Source of the DNA: Hungatella hathewayi
GTDB taxonomy: Bacteria; Bacillota; Clostridia; Lachnospirales; Lachnospiraceae
Reading direction: 5' to 3'
Assembly (NCBI GenBank): GCA_025149285.1
Contig: CP102274.1
Span: forward strand, 764,501 to 828,500
Length of the DNA: 64,000 bases
The notes under the pieces were generated by a model. That model searched no databases. It saw only the letters and a list, made by a program, of their open reading frames with translations, and was not told where the DNA came from. This document shows positions 27,601 through 40,800 of the stretch, one piece after another (the stretch's first letter is position 1; each line of letters opens with the position of its first letter). The translations under genes and the position numbers were made by a program.

Positions 27601-28752
27601 GAAACTGTGGGAAAAGGCGGGTTTGAGCGGAGAACTCTGACTGCCGCAGTCAGCCCTGATATTGAAGACAGCGAAAGTCACAGACCATTTGACCGAAGCA
27701 TAGTGTGGAGCTCATCTGATTCAGAGGCGTTGTCGGTAGACGCAGATGGAACACTTACGGTAAATGACGGAGCGCCGTGGATTTTGGAAGCATTGTCGAG
27801 GCAGCCGTATCAGGCTGTAAAAACGGTGGATATTACAGCTGCGGCAAATGACGGACTGCGGACAGACAGATGCAGGGTAACACTGAATTTCCAGGCGAAC
27901 TGTATCGAAGCGGACCAGGAAAAGGAGGTATTTCCTATCACCCTTACACTGACAGGAAGACGTTCGGCTCCGGTATTGACCTTCAGCGGACAGGAAGCCA
28001 GGGAGCTGAGTGCGGTCATCTATTCCAGTCATCCTGATGTAAGCCAAATTGTGTGGTCCTCTGAGGATCCGGATCTGGTGACAGTTACACGGAACGGGAC
28101 AGTAGCTCCGGTATTGCTGGACGAAAATAATGAACAGAAGGCTCTGTGGATTAGAGATCTGTTAAGATCCGGGGCATACAGCGGTACGAAAACGGTATTG
28201 GTTAATGCGTCAACGGCCGACGGAAAAATGAAGGATTCCGTATTGATTGAATTAAATCTCAAGGTGATTGATCGTACCTACCCGTCTGGGGGATCAGGGG
28301 GCGGTGGTACCGGGGGAATGAGCACCACTACCGGTGTGACGCCTTCCGGAAAAACAACCGGGCAAGCGGGAGCGAATGGTGCAGTCACCGGTACCTGGAC
28401 TCAGACTGCAAATGGAAAATGGATCTTTGCATCTGACAGGACATATGCAAATGAATGGGCCTATATTAACAATCCATATGCAGCCGGGAACCAGCCGGAG
28501 GCAGCCTGGTTTCGATTTGATGAGGAAGGATTTATGGTTACGGGCTGGTTTACGGATCAGAATGGAAATCTTTATTATCTGAATCCGGCAATAGACGGGA
28601 CACAGGGGCAGATGCTTACGGGGTGGCAGCAGATTGATGGGAGCTGGTATTATTTCAATTCATCTTCAAAGGAAGTAATGGGAAAGCTTTTAACCAATAC
28701 GGTTATTGACGGAAGTTTCCTCGTGAATGAAAAAGGGCAGTGGATACCATAA
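24664..28752 (+). CDS. Large secreted surface protein: beta-helix, Ig-like repeats and wall-binding repeats
   Basis: The 1362-residue protein has a signal peptide (LLACHLCGILVFPAFCSYPVSA). Residues about 95-400 are a Gly-rich beta-helix with GLUG-like turns (GIAGEISGTI, GGIAGIASNSLI, GGIAGLQNSADI, GGVTGKY). A short FRMPEEDIVVDA domain follows (about 605-620). Then come four diverged Ig-like modules of roughly 130-180 residues starting near 636, 820, 965 and 1090, each with a threonine-rich first strand (such as LEYTVTRRLTGNR) and a W-[KS]-[AS]-S-D-like core (VSWKASDPAVI, IVWSSSDSEAL, IVWSSEDPDLV). A Gly/Ser/Thr linker leads to C-terminal wall-binding repeats (about 1240-1362: GWFTDQNGNLYYL, MLTGWQQIDGSWYYF). 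No sorting signal is present. Likely an adhesin or scaffold on the wall. GGGAGGAAG precedes ATG 24664. Confidence 0.82.
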   Translation: MKERKDMIAQDRRRWWKKLLACHLCGILVFPAFCSYPVSALDLEGGRKQAASSSALEAFGEAEENGESQTATASDASRQETKASLSNAVRAINSLGNIWDSWSGKTSFEFLNGTQGDGSESRPFLIKNREQLMGLSELTAMGMTVPDAEGADYAGDYTGCFFALGGNIDMQGVDWIPIGFYRDSSEMPGEVEYAFQGDFDGNGYTIRNLRLNKLGNYDHIGLFGAIANSKIHDFCMIPDTEIKGNDRIGTVAGYAVDSEIRNVTVKNAALNTSGIVGGIAGEISGTIIENAVCDNVLIDARAGKEVIYIGGIAGIASNSLIADCTVATGTGNTARIQGTGYTGGIAGLQNSADIYNVHVNGTIGGYHSTAIGGVTGKYVSGKLKVARFEGTIGNSQLGAMAREGAFIGTRQGAATNFNYIDDVAYLFTDRESKISANVCGSEIADDNDYTYAAHIGYWHSGDLHYTLVQGGTSKNITDRYFYEELEDGILSVMDETDDNRYTIDHFAPDSTGRPVRGYLINVNQIDTTANGRNFYDVAVLEARGVSQYSGVLNKNHRGAVAAGSVVYVNTSPNNTETEKFQMNGTPYYIDGDGIKKNIAYSADSHCYTFRMPEEDIVVDAVYKKVAAAVDVQPDVCHFTVTQTRTGNRKNPVKTTEIRNKAGKLIARYINGLLEQGTEVQPVTIQAVIDTNNDVSDERVRWSIDDADLIRLAKNDDEDSDGYTAKSASITVNLNAGFFNEIIREQERKQQEENYRYRIPNTIYGAGHQNGAVAILTAETRPSASFEGKPCTANCRINVTFQILDNTLVAAEGAVLDKQTLEYTVTRRLTGNRIEPEESILVTAPQSLTAEFEPDYFSRDEVSWKASDPAVIRINEEEASYKEVSVSAYKDAKWIRDIIAADNGKKENDSYTLLTGNGERSARVTVEGTDKLGNRATAECMVTVRFVTEDRTRIVPDAVKLNQTAMEYRLTYDKAGDIHSETVGKGGFERRTLTAAVSPDIEDSESHRPFDRSIVWSSSDSEALSVDADGTLTVNDGAPWILEALSRQPYQAVKTVDITAAANDGLRTDRCRVTLNFQANCIEADQEKEVFPITLTLTGRRSAPVLTFSGQEARELSAVIYSSHPDVSQIVWSSEDPDLVTVTRNGTVAPVLLDENNEQKALWIRDLLRSGAYSGTKTVLVNASTADGKMKDSVLIELNLKVIDRTYPSGGSGGGGTGGMSTTTGVTPSGKTTGQAGANGAVTGTWTQTANGKWIFASDRTYANEWAYINNPYAAGNQPEAAWFRFDEEGFMVTGWFTDQNGNLYYLNPAIDGTQGQMLTGWQQIDGSWYYFNSSSKEVMGKLLTNTVIDGSFLVNEKGQWIP

Positions 28753-28782
28753 CGTACAAATCTTCTGCCGGTATGAGATCTA

Positions 28783-28812
28783 GCCCGGAATCCTGGGCCC
28801 GTTCATTTTACC
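28783..28812 (+). terminator. Weak hairpin between the 1362-aa and 4559-aa surface genes
   Basis: GCCCGG (28783-28788) faces CTGGGC (28793-28798) across an AATC loop, followed by CCGTTCATTTT. The U-tract is poor, so it may only reduce downstream transcription or protect an RNA end. Confidence 0.3.
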
Positions 28813-28825
28813 CAAAGGAGGAACT

Positions 28826-31800
28826 ATGAGAAAAGGAATGTGGAAGGAAACGGCAAAAAGGCTGGCTTCGATTTTTCTGGCTGGTATGATTCTGGCAGCG
28901 ACCGTGGTTACACCGGTTTCTGCAGTTCATACTTACTACTGGCCGGATGCTGTTACTGCAGATGCAATGGCAATAAAGAACTGGACCTGGACGGCAGAAG
29001 GAGAAGAGGCGGCACGAAACCCTTCTGTGGGACTTGTTCCTACAGGATTATCACAGCAGGAAACGGCCTTGATGGGAGGCTATACAAGCAAGTTCTGGTT
29101 TCAGGCGGAAAAGGCTAAGACAATCACAATTCCCGGAACCTCGGCAGAACTTGATTTTTCTAAATTTCATCACCGTTACTTTGCCTGTGCGGACAGTCAT
29201 AATACCGGATTTTTTGCGCCTGTGGGGGCGCAGATTGCCTTCCAGAAGATGTATTATCCCACCAACAGCCTGGGAGATTATCCGGATTTTTTAAAGAATG
29301 CCCCCATGGATATGAAGACAAAAAAGTTTGCCCTTCTTCTGATCGCTATGATTAGTGCTGCCTATGAAACTCCGGCCATGGAGGACTTAAGGGACTCTGA
29401 TCGGATGTCCATGTATTATTACCTTCTCTGGGCGTCAATCTGGAGTAATGATAAATATGTGGATCAGGGCATGTTTAAAGGAGAGTCGCCGGAGGGAGAC
29501 TGGGACTTTGTACAGTACTTTGTAAGAACAATGCTGAACTCGAAGCTGAATCCGGATCCGTATGGGAGCACAGCCATTTATGATGCATTCAAAGACGGAG
29601 GCCCGGCACAGAAATATTTCTTTCATTGCTGGAAAGCTGCAAAGTTTCTGTCGACATTTGACTATACGGTCGATATGGGAAGCTCACTGCCTGTCTCGGC
29701 GCCTGTGCTGGGTGAGGATGGTATGTATCATATAACATTCACCTATGGAGATCTTTCGGATTATGAAAAAGAAGTATACCGGCGTATGACGGCGGAAAAT
29801 CTTGCTTCAGGCTGGGAATATACCAATGATGGAAGTTCTATTGATTTTAAGTCGGCGGATGGCGGATCAGACGGCAATGCAATTGCCACGTTAAAGCTTC
29901 AGGAAAATTCGGAGGAAGATCGTTTTTATAATTGCGGTTTCGGCGTGGGCGGTCTGGCCGGCTTTCGCGGTTGTGCGAAAAGAGGAAGGAATGGAGAGTT
30001 TGGCTGGGGAAATACTCAGATATATTTTTCGGCAGTATCTGAACCGTTGGAGATTCTTGTAGGAGGCCGGATTCCTTTGAACCCGGGTGCAGAATGGAAT
30101 ATGGAGGTTCACCGCTATGAACATACCGAAACCTGGGAAGCCCACTATAATATCCAGCTGCGGAAATACGATTCTGAGACAGGACAACCTCTTGCCGGTT
30201 CTAAGTGGGATATTCTGGAAGCCTTTGATGATACGCAGCTGAATGATACAGAACTGGAAGACTTCGATAACTGGGCAAACAGGAGTGGAAGCCAGTTCTT
30301 AAGATGGGAAGGCTGGGATTATGGGGAGGGTAATCCTGAAGGAGATGCAGCAAATGATCCCTGTACCTGGGATATTAATGTGACAAATGAAGAGGGTATC
30401 CTTATGCTGGGTGATAATAAGGAAAACGCATCAGAACGGAGAGCACATACCGATACTAAGACCTATACCTACACGAAAGGTTATTGCGGCGGCCATCCGG
30501 AACCGGAAATCGAAGAAAGCGGAGATCCGGAGATTGATACTGAGAATGAAACAGCTGCGAAGGAAGCATGGCAGGAGGAGGTGGACTACTGCGAGCGTCT
30601 TGCAGAACAGGGAGGCTTTTTTCATTCCATTGATGCAGGAGAAGCAAAAGAACAGCTGGAGGCAGACCGGGATAAGCTCTACGGTCAGTTTATATCACTG
30701 AAATACGATTACTCAGCAGTAGAACTGACTCCGCGCCCGGGTTATACAAATCATGGAAGTCATACAGACGATATTCCGATAGAGGTAAAAACTGTCACGT
30801 CTTCCGAGTACAAAGACCGTCCGGAATTCAAGGCAGGGAAAACAGAAAAATATTATCTAAATAAGCGGGCAGCCGGGAAAAACAGGGATTATATGGACGA
30901 AGACAGGGCTGGCAATACGGCTGTCCCTTCGGAGGCCACAGCTTCCAATACAATAGCTTCCAAAGCTACTATCTCCAATGCATCAGCCTCCAAGGCATCG
31001 GCCTCCAATGCATCAGCCTCCAATGCACCTGTCTCTCATGCAACCGACTCCAACGCAAAGAAAAAGAACGGTCTCCTGGCCAGGCTGAAGGCATTGTTTG
31101 AGCTGCCCCGGAGTCTGGTCGAGCGAAATAAGAGTGATAAGTCTCTGCTTAATAATAAGAGTGAGTCCGTGGAAAGCGGATACTTTGAACCATCCGAGGC
31201 GGACCCGGTAGTACCGGGAAACCAAGCCATTACAGATCATACGTTTATTGTATACAATCATCGAACGGAAGGTGAAATACATATCAACAAACGTGACCTG
31301 TATTTACAGGCAGGCGAAAACAATACTTATCATGCATACGGAGATTCTATGGGGGATGGTACCATGGAGGGGGCAGTATATGGCTTATTTGCCCTTCAGG
31401 ATATAAATCATCCGGACGGCTGCACCGGCACTGTTTACCAAAAGGATGATTTAGTTGCCGTAGCGTCTACAGACCGAAATGGCGATGCCTCATTTATGGC
31501 TTTTACGGAAGCACCTGGAATGACATGGAATTATAAGACCGGAAAGATTGAAAAAAGACCGGGAGGCTTTTCTGGACCTGAGAATCTTTATCGGAACAGA
31601 ACGGATGCAGATACAGTCATGGACATTGAAAACTATATTGGCTTTGATTCTGAAGGAAATCCCGTTCATCTGAAGGATTCCCTGGCCGGCGGTGAGGCCG
31701 GATACTGGAAATACTCTTCCAACCAGTCGGGTATTGAAGGATTGAAAGGGAGCCATGCAGTATATCCGGTATCGGATAATGATAAAAACAATGGAAACGG

Positions 31801-34800
31801 TTGGATTGGGCGGCCCTTAATTGTAGAAGAACATGGAACGGACTATTATGTAAAAGAACTGGCCAGATCAGAAGGATATGAGCTTTCTGTCAATGGCAGA
31901 ACCAATGTCATCACAAACGGCAGAGATAACTATGAAGGGGAGTATCACACGGCGGATGTCGCTATTGGTAAAATTACTCTCGATACGGTGGGAAACGGAA
32001 ACTATTTTGATATAACCGCTCATCAGGTGGATCACGATCTGACACTGCAGGGTATTCAGTTTCCGGAAGGAGCGGTGTTTGAACTGTCAGCCAGTCAAAA
32101 GGTTCCGGAAAAGATTACGGTACCTGTTTATCGAACAGTGATAAAACCGGTTATGGCGGCAGCGGGTACTTTTGTCTATCGGGCAGGAGAGAAAGTGGCG
32201 GCAACACTGGGGGAGGCGGTATTCTTTCCCGGGGGACAGAGCTATAGTGTCAATGCCGTGTCAGATGAAAAAGAACAGACAATCGGCGTTAAGCCCATGA
32301 ATTACCATACTATGGGTATACCGGCAGTAACAGAACTCCATTCAGAAGGGGAAGCAGAGGCATTTCAGAATCTCTATAACAGGGAACTGGGCGGCCTCGG
32401 ATATATGGAACCGGGGAATGATGCGCCGTGGGTGCGTGTGAAATTAAACGGAACTACGGATACGGAATGGATTCTTTCCATTGCAGCTGGTATGAAAGCG
32501 CATGATCTGCAGTATTTTAATAGTCTGCGTATTTCAGACATCGAGCAGTCAGGGAGAGATATTTATGCGATTATACGGTATGAATGGAAGCTTTACGAGG
32601 ACAGCCGGGATGATGCAGTTTATATACCGGATAAAAACCGTCTCTATTTGAAAAAAGACAGCGGGAACGGATATTTTGTCTACATCGCATACGAAGACCC
32701 GGAATCCAATCCGGCAGTGCTGTCCTGGCGTATGAAAAATGGTTTTCTGGAGAGAGCGACATTAAAACAACAGAAAATAGAAGGGCTGAAGGTATCATAT
32801 CCGGCCCAACTCCCGGATTCCTTTTCAGCAGTGACGGTTCGGACACCATCATACTGGATCTATGCAGCTGGCGAGCAGCAGATTGATGATGCGGGAGATT
32901 TAAAATATGCGGAAGAAACAGTTATTGACTATGTGGAACAGGATGGGTTTAAGACGGTCGAAAATAACATCAGGCTGACATCCGTGTATGATGCTGATCA
33001 TAAGATGTATGAAGTTACACTTCCAGCAGAAGCATTTAAAGATACGGATACTGTCAGGCTTAAAGTATCTGATAACGGGAGTGGGAAATATTCAATCAAA
33101 CAGGCGTATATCAATCAGAGTTACTTTGTCAGCCGGCCAGTTCAGCGGGAGGCAGATTCCTATATTCAGAATATAACGCTTACACCGCCGTCGTATGATC
33201 AGCCGTGGCAGGATGGAAATATGAGAAGAGAACCTGCAAATGTGATGGAACGTCCTGTTATGCAGAAGATTAAGATTGTAAAAGACATCCTTGTCGAAGA
33301 GGATGGTAAGTATGGGGACAATACATTTGCTGATTCCGGTCATGAAGATTATTTTACGCAAAATGGGGGTGGAATAGAGGATACTGCGTCGTACCGGCCT
33401 AATTTCCGTTTCAAGATTTATTTAAAGTCCAATCTGGAACAATTATACCGAACGGAAGATGGAGAGGTTGAATGGCTTGACAGAAATGGAAATACCGTCG
33501 ATATTGCAGCGTATCGGGCAGCATATCCGAATCTGGTGCAAAAGATCTATACGAAAGTTCTGCACAGGACCGATTTTCGTTCCAGAAGATCCAATAGAGA
33601 TGCAATCGCCAATCAGGAGCTTTACAGTTCTACGGATGGACGGATCAATGAATATCCGGAGACCGGGTATACGGCAGTTCTGGAAACCATTCTGTCTCAT
33701 GAAGTGGATGCAGATGGAGATGATAAGGAGATCAGCAGATATAATTATCAGAAGTTCTTTGACGCAGTTGGGGTTGCAAATCAGGATAAATGGGACAAAG
33801 CAAAACCGGAATATACTTCTTTTAAGCCTCTGGCATTTATCAGACAGCTGCTCTTTGGAACTGCCGGATCGGAGCGTATTTATCCTGCACAGCATAATAA
33901 TACGGAAATTCAAAACGAAGCAAATACATCGGAGACAGCAAAAGAAAATAGAAACTGGTCAGACGCGGTAAGACAGTTTGCGATCTCCTGGTATCTGGAC
34001 AGAGAAGTAGAAAAACTGGTGAAAGAGAACGGCACGGGTGAAACAGAAATTGCAGCAGGCAGTGAAAACTATCAGGACGAAGTGTATGATACCGCATTAA
34101 ATGCCGCATTGATCAAGGCAGAAAACTATTTAAAACCATTTTTCCACTATGACCTGGATGAGATTTATGCTATTGAGTGGGACAGTGAATCAGACGGCGG
34201 CAAGGATAAAGACAGGACGACTTTGAGTGCGGATAAGGAGGCAGCAGCAGGATACTGTTATGCTATCTCGGAATATCTTCCCTATGGTACGTATGTGGCA
34301 GTGGAACAGCAGCCAATGGACAAAGAACTGGAGGATTTTCCCAATAAACATTATGCAGTTGATGTGCCAAAGGAAATTGAATTACCGGCTGTATACGAAG
34401 ACGGGAAGGCAGGGGCCAGCGAAACGCCGGAACGGTTGAGCCGATATTATCATTATAATGCGAATCTGCCGGCAGCAGACCTGGCAGCAAAATATTTTAT
34501 TCGCTTTAACGAAGAATGGGCGGGAAAGGCAGATGAAAGCGTAAGAGAGCATGTTATTAAGGCACATGGATATTTGGGAGATTACGAGATTTATAAGTAT
34601 GGTCTCGATCTCGCTAAACTGGCTGGAAACGCTTTGGGAGATCCCAGCGGCACCCCGCACTTTGAGATTACTCAGAGTGAATACGATCCGATGAAAGATT
34701 ATTATAATACGATCGTCTGCCCGGAAGAGGAAGGAGGAAATCCGGAGAGTCACTATCTGGCTGATGATGTCAATCATGGGATTACTGCACCTGGTGGAAA

Positions 34801-37800
34801 GGAATACGAAAGTGACGCCATAGAGCGAATCTACCGCTACGGCTCTGTTTCAGAGCATAGACAGACGTTGTCTTCCATGGATGGAATGCAGACAGCCTAT
34901 GATGGAAAATATGCTTCCATGCTTGTGCCGTGGTCAGTGACGGAACCGGTAAATGAAGAGCGCGATACCATACAGAATCCGGATGGATCCTCTGGCGGCA
35001 TGGGATATGGATACCGAAAATTCAGGAATACCTTTTACAGGAGTCGTCTGCGTATAGAAAAGCTGGATTCGGAGACCGGTGAAAATATTCTTCACGACGG
35101 GGCAGTTTTTACGATATATGCCGCAGACCGTGAAGATGGCGAAAATACAGATGGCCTTGCCAGGTTCTATGAGACGGATACTCAAATAAAAGGATCCAGA
35201 GAATTTTTAGAGGCTATGGGAGCATCTGAGATTACAAGAGCTGCCAGGGGGCTTCCAGAACCGGGCGGTCTGTGGACAGGAATTGTGGCGGCTGGAACTC
35301 CCATATGCAGTGAGCGCGAGCAGATTGTCATGGTGGATGCCAAAGGCCGCAGAACAGGGGAATTTGAGGCGTATACGACAACACGGGACGGTGTTCAGGC
35401 GGAGGAGGAGAATCCGGCAGAGTTATCCTGGCAGGATCAGAATACCGGTTATCTGATGACTCCGCAGCCACTGGGAGCAGGTACCTATGTTTTATGTGAG
35501 ATGAGGCCGCCTTCCGGATATGCCAGGACGAAACCAATCGCCATAGAAATCTATTCCGATAAGATTTCTTATTATCTGAATGGAAGCCGGGACAGCCGGG
35601 TAACCGCGGCCGTCTATGAGGACGGGATCGGACAGGGACCCGAGGGGGCAGCGGATACTGGGCGAATTTATGTGGGAAATACGCCGATACGTCTCGAAGT
35701 ATCCAAGATAAAAGAGAAAGGCCGGACTGTTACTTACTGCACCCGAACACGGGTCGAGGGCAGCGAAACAGAGCTGACAGCAAAATATGGTAAGGACAAT
35801 CTTGAGTTTGCGTATAAAGGAGGAACCTATTTAAACTATGCCTGGTATAAGGGAACTGCGGAATACTTAGAAAGCCGGAAGCAGGCGGGAGATGAGGTCG
35901 TTCCTGTCTGCGAGGATGGTGTGTTTGCAGGGTACGGCCGGATAACACGGCCGCTGGATACTGCAGGTGATAAGAACCGTTATGTTTCAGGGGCAAAGAT
36001 GATCCTGTATGACGGCATCGAGATCCAATCTAATGGCGACAGCGGTGATTACGGTTTTGACGGCGTAGAGGTGGTCCGGGACCGCAATAACAATGTGAAG
36101 AGCATAAAGGTTTTGGAAGGATATGCAGGTAATACTGTAGAATTTGTAAATTCAGATGATATAGAAGGAAGTCTGAAAGGGGGAACGGGATCCGGTACCT
36201 GGACGTACCGGACCATGGAACGGAAGGACACGGATATTCTTTATTATTCTTTGGGAGGCTTGAAAGTCACGGAACGGGGAAGTGACGGGCGAATATACGG
36301 TTATGACCGCGACGGAAAACGCATTCAGGTACGAAACCAGGAATCCATATATGCATTAAAAAATGGCCGTCCCGTCTTTGAACTTACCGGCGGTGATCTG
36401 ATGGATGCAGAATACTCAGCCCTGGACAAATGTTTTACGCTGCAGTCAGGAACCGAACTTTACCATGTAGATTCTGACGGGAACCGAGATGCAAAAGTCC
36501 ATCCGACAATGGGAATGGCATACACTACAGAACTGGGAACGGACCGAAAGGGGAAGCAGTACGAGAGGATTCTGGTCTGGCCGGTCAATGTGTCAAAGTC
36601 GGCAAATGGAGCTGTGATCGCGCAGGAAAAAATAAAAACATACCGGATTGCATCAATAAATGCGGATACCGAAGGGGAGTATACGATTGGAAGCTTCGAT
36701 GGAACGGCGTTTAATAAGTCTCTGAATCCGATCGTGGGCAGTCATGGACTTCCCGAATATTATCAGAGATCTGACCAGGTATATAAAAAAGGAGAACCTG
36801 TTTATGATATTGATCATGATTACGTAAGATATCGCTACAATGATCTTCTGCCTGCGTTTAACCGGAATGCCTATAAAATTAATAACTGTGGGGAACTGCG
36901 AGATATCGGAGAAGAGGAAGATCCTGCGGACGATAAAAAATTGTACCATCGTCAGGGCGAGGCATGGATTATGGAAAATGTGTGGACGACAGGCGACCGG
37001 TATCCTGATGATCCCTTTCACTATGCCTCTGGGACAGGACAGGCGGATATGCTGAAACGCGTTATTCCGGGGACCTACATTATGGAGGAGGCGGAAGCGC
37101 CGGCCGGATATGTTAAGGGATTCCCCATCGGTCTTACGGTCAGAGAAACGAGACAGGTCCAGAATGCCGAACTGGTAGATGAAAAAATAAAGGTTGAAAT
37201 TGTAAAGACAGATGCTGCAGATCAGTATCGAATAGATATCGTCAGTGATTATCAGGAGATATTAAAGACGACAGAGCCTAAGGGAGCCTACAGCTACGGT
37301 CAGATATCGGGAGCTCATCTGGTTCTTTATAAGGCCAGGAGGAACTATACGACTGATACAGAAGCTTATCCGGACGGCTATTACCTGGAGAAAACAGAAA
37401 ATACCCCTGCATCGTGGACGGTGGAAAATCCGGAAGATAATACTCCGGTAGTTGTGACGGCCGAGTGGATTACGGATGGAAAACCAAAATACTTTGAAGG
37501 GATTCCGGCAGGTGATTATATCCTGGAAGAAATAGAAGCTGCAGGCGGCTATGTCCGTAACTCCATGAATATAGAGGTTCAGAAGACAGGCGAAGTACAG
37601 ACGTTTCATATGAAAAACGATCATACTAAGCTGGAAGTTTTTAAATACTGTAAGGACGAGTATGGGAGTATGGTGCCGCTGCCGGGGGAGCATGCTGCAG
37701 GCCTGGCGCTCTACAATGCTGTGACTGATGAACAGGGAAACATACAGATGAACGGGGGAGAGCCGCAGTTTGCAAAAGACCGGCTGATCGATGAATGGAA

Positions 37801-40800
37801 AACAGATGATCTAAAAGCGTACACGGAGAATTACGAGTTAAGCCGAAAACTGACGGACCGTATCAAAGCCTTTTTGGGATTGGCTGTAAATCAATCCGGT
37901 TTTATTTTGGATTTCGAGAATACATATCGGAAACAGGGCGATGAATTTGTATGGCTGACATGGCATACAAAAGCAGGAGAGAGATCGGCAGAGCGAATTT
38001 CTTCTGGAAAGACCGGTGTGACGGGCAGCACGGTACAATTGTGGAGAACAGATGACGATAAGATAATCAGAATTACCATTTACCGAAATGCGCGGAATGG
38101 TTCCCTGGAAGAAGATGGACAGCTTCCGCTGAACTTTGAGTATCAGTTCAATTACCGGGAGCTGGCGGACGGGATAAAAAGCTATGATACCCTGGAAGGG
38201 ATGCACAGAATTGATTATCTGCCGTTTACAGGGATAAAAGATGGAAGAAGAGTAGGAAATTATGTCCTGGTTGAGAACGAGGTTCCGGAAGGCTATGAAC
38301 CTGCAAAGCCCAAAGCCCTTGTGATTGAGGAGAACGGGAGTGTACAGAGATTCAGTCTGGAAAATACAGAAAAGTCTGTCTCCATACTGAAATTAATTTC
38401 TGACGGGGATAAGGAATACGCGGCTGAAGGCGTTAAGATGGCTCTCTATCGGCCGGATACGGATGGAAACTTTAACAGTGATGAGAATAATCTGATTGAA
38501 CGCTGGATTTCAGGCGCTGACGGCAGATTTACAGAAGAAGACCGGTACCAGGACAGGATCCCGGAAGGTTTTGGCGTGGGCGATTTAAAACCCCACCGGA
38601 TCAGCAGAATACCAGACGGCCCGTATTATATTGTGGAAGAGGAGGTTCCCGCATATATGGTAAAACGGGAACCAATGAAGGTAGAGATTGGAAGAGATAC
38701 AGCCGGGATAATCCGTATGGTGAATCTGCCGTTGAAAGGACGTCTGGAACTGGTTAAAAAAGCGGATGATACGGGGGAAATGCTGGAGAATGCCAGATTT
38801 CTAATTACAAACAGAGATACGAAGGAGGAATGGTACATAACAACCGGCCGTGATGGCCGTGCGAAACTTCAGAATCTGGCAGTAGGAAAAGTTCGGGCCG
38901 ATGGAACGATTGATCCCTATACGTACACTATCGAGGAAGTATCTCCGCCTGATTATTACCAGCTTTCCGGTGGCAAAAAGTTTTTTACTTTCGATGGGAA
39001 AGCAGAGAGCCAGGTTGTTACATATACATGTGTAGTTGAGAATAAACCGACTCAAATACGATTTAAAAAAACAGATTTCGAAACCGGTATGGCATTGGAG
39101 GGGGCTAAGATCGCTGTCTATCATGCCGTGGCTATAGACGGGAAATACGTAAAAAGCGGCGAAGCCATAGAAGTTAACATATCCGGACCTCAGGGCTTTA
39201 CGATTAAAAAGAAACTGTCAGCGGGGCATGTCTATATTATGGAGGAACTGGAAGCGCCGGCAGGCGCCCATCTGTCACCTCCGGTTATCTTTACAGTAAA
39301 TCGGGCTGGAACCGGGATCAGTAAGATAAAAAACAATTTCAGTGTACTGGAGTGCGCTTCTTCTGGCGGAGCTATTGATTCACTTCTGGTTTTCGGACGT
39401 GCGGCAGATAAGACCTATACAGTTTTAAAAGATCTGGATACCGGAAAGGTACTGCCCGATATCATCAGCAGTACAGACGTTACCCTGACGGCTGAGGATG
39501 GAATCGAGGAAGGGCATTTGTATGAAATAACTGAGTATACCCGTTATTCAGATGGCAATACTGAGATGAGCAAAAAAGGGACAAGGAGAATCTGGTTTGA
39601 TGAAAATGGATCTTTCCTTTTACCTTCGAGGACATATTTAAAAACGAGACTCCGATTGGAAAAACAGGATAGGACAGAACTTGATTCCTGGACAGTGGAG
39701 ATGGGCAGTGTCGAGCATAAAATAAATAATCCTGTTAAGAAGGAGAGTGCGGTTGCAGAAATTGCAGGAACAGCAGGAAACGGTTATATGCCGGTCAAAA
39801 ACGGTGATGTGGTAAAGTATGTGATAACATATAAAAATTCCAATGCGGAAAGCACGGATCTCACTGTAACTGTTGAATTGGAGAAAGGACTGGAATTTAT
39901 GAGAGCGTCCCTGGAACCGGAAAAAAAGGAAGGAACACTGACCTGGCAGATCCGTGATGCAGCCCCTTATTCTGTTGGTCAGATAGAACTTGTTACCCTG
40001 GTAAGCGGCCAGACGGGAGAATTTATAAGATCAGTGTTTACTGCCGGAACCCAGACGAATCTTATGGAATCGATCCTGGAAAATCCAATTGCTCCCAAAG
40101 GCAGTCTGACAATCAGAAATCATATATCAGGACTGGGAAAGAACCCGGATGATGTGTTTGCGTACCGGATTCGCTTTCTGGATTCATCAGGGAGGCTGCT
40201 GTCCGGTTATCAGAATTATACGGGTTCTAAAGAAGGCCGGATAAAAGGGGAGGGGCAGATTTCCCTAAAGGGGGAGGAGTACATGATTTTCTCCGGTCTG
40301 CCCTATGGTACAAAGTATGAAATAATACAGGAGGTAAACAGAGACTATGAGCCGGTCAGCAGGGAAATCTCCGGGCTGATATCAAAAGAGGCACAGGGCG
40401 CCGTATATGTAAATAACAGAAACGATGAGTCCGTCAGGGAAGTACTGACAGCAGGCGGCAGTTACTGTCTGGCTGAGACAACAGACTACACGGATGGAGC
40501 GGAGCAGATCACAGGAATTTATCGGTTTACGTTAAATGAATCTGGAAGAATCGATAATGTAGATATGGAAGATAAGCCGGTCAGGCTGTATTTTTCCAAG
40601 ATCGATATTACGACCGGTGAAGAAATTTCGGGAGGTTCCTATGTGCTGATAGACGCAGTGACAAAGGCGGAAATCTATCGATTTACGAAAGAGGAGTCCT
40701 TGCCGGTCCTGATTCCGTCGGACGTACTCATACCTGGAAATGAATATATACTTCATGAAGATATGCCTCCTGACGGTTATGCGAAAGAGGAAGATATACG

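Noticed and set aside
30949-31050. Short direct repeats that could suggest a CRISPR array
   Set aside because: The units are 12-15 bases, in frame, have no unique spacers and encode an Ala-Ser-Asn linker.
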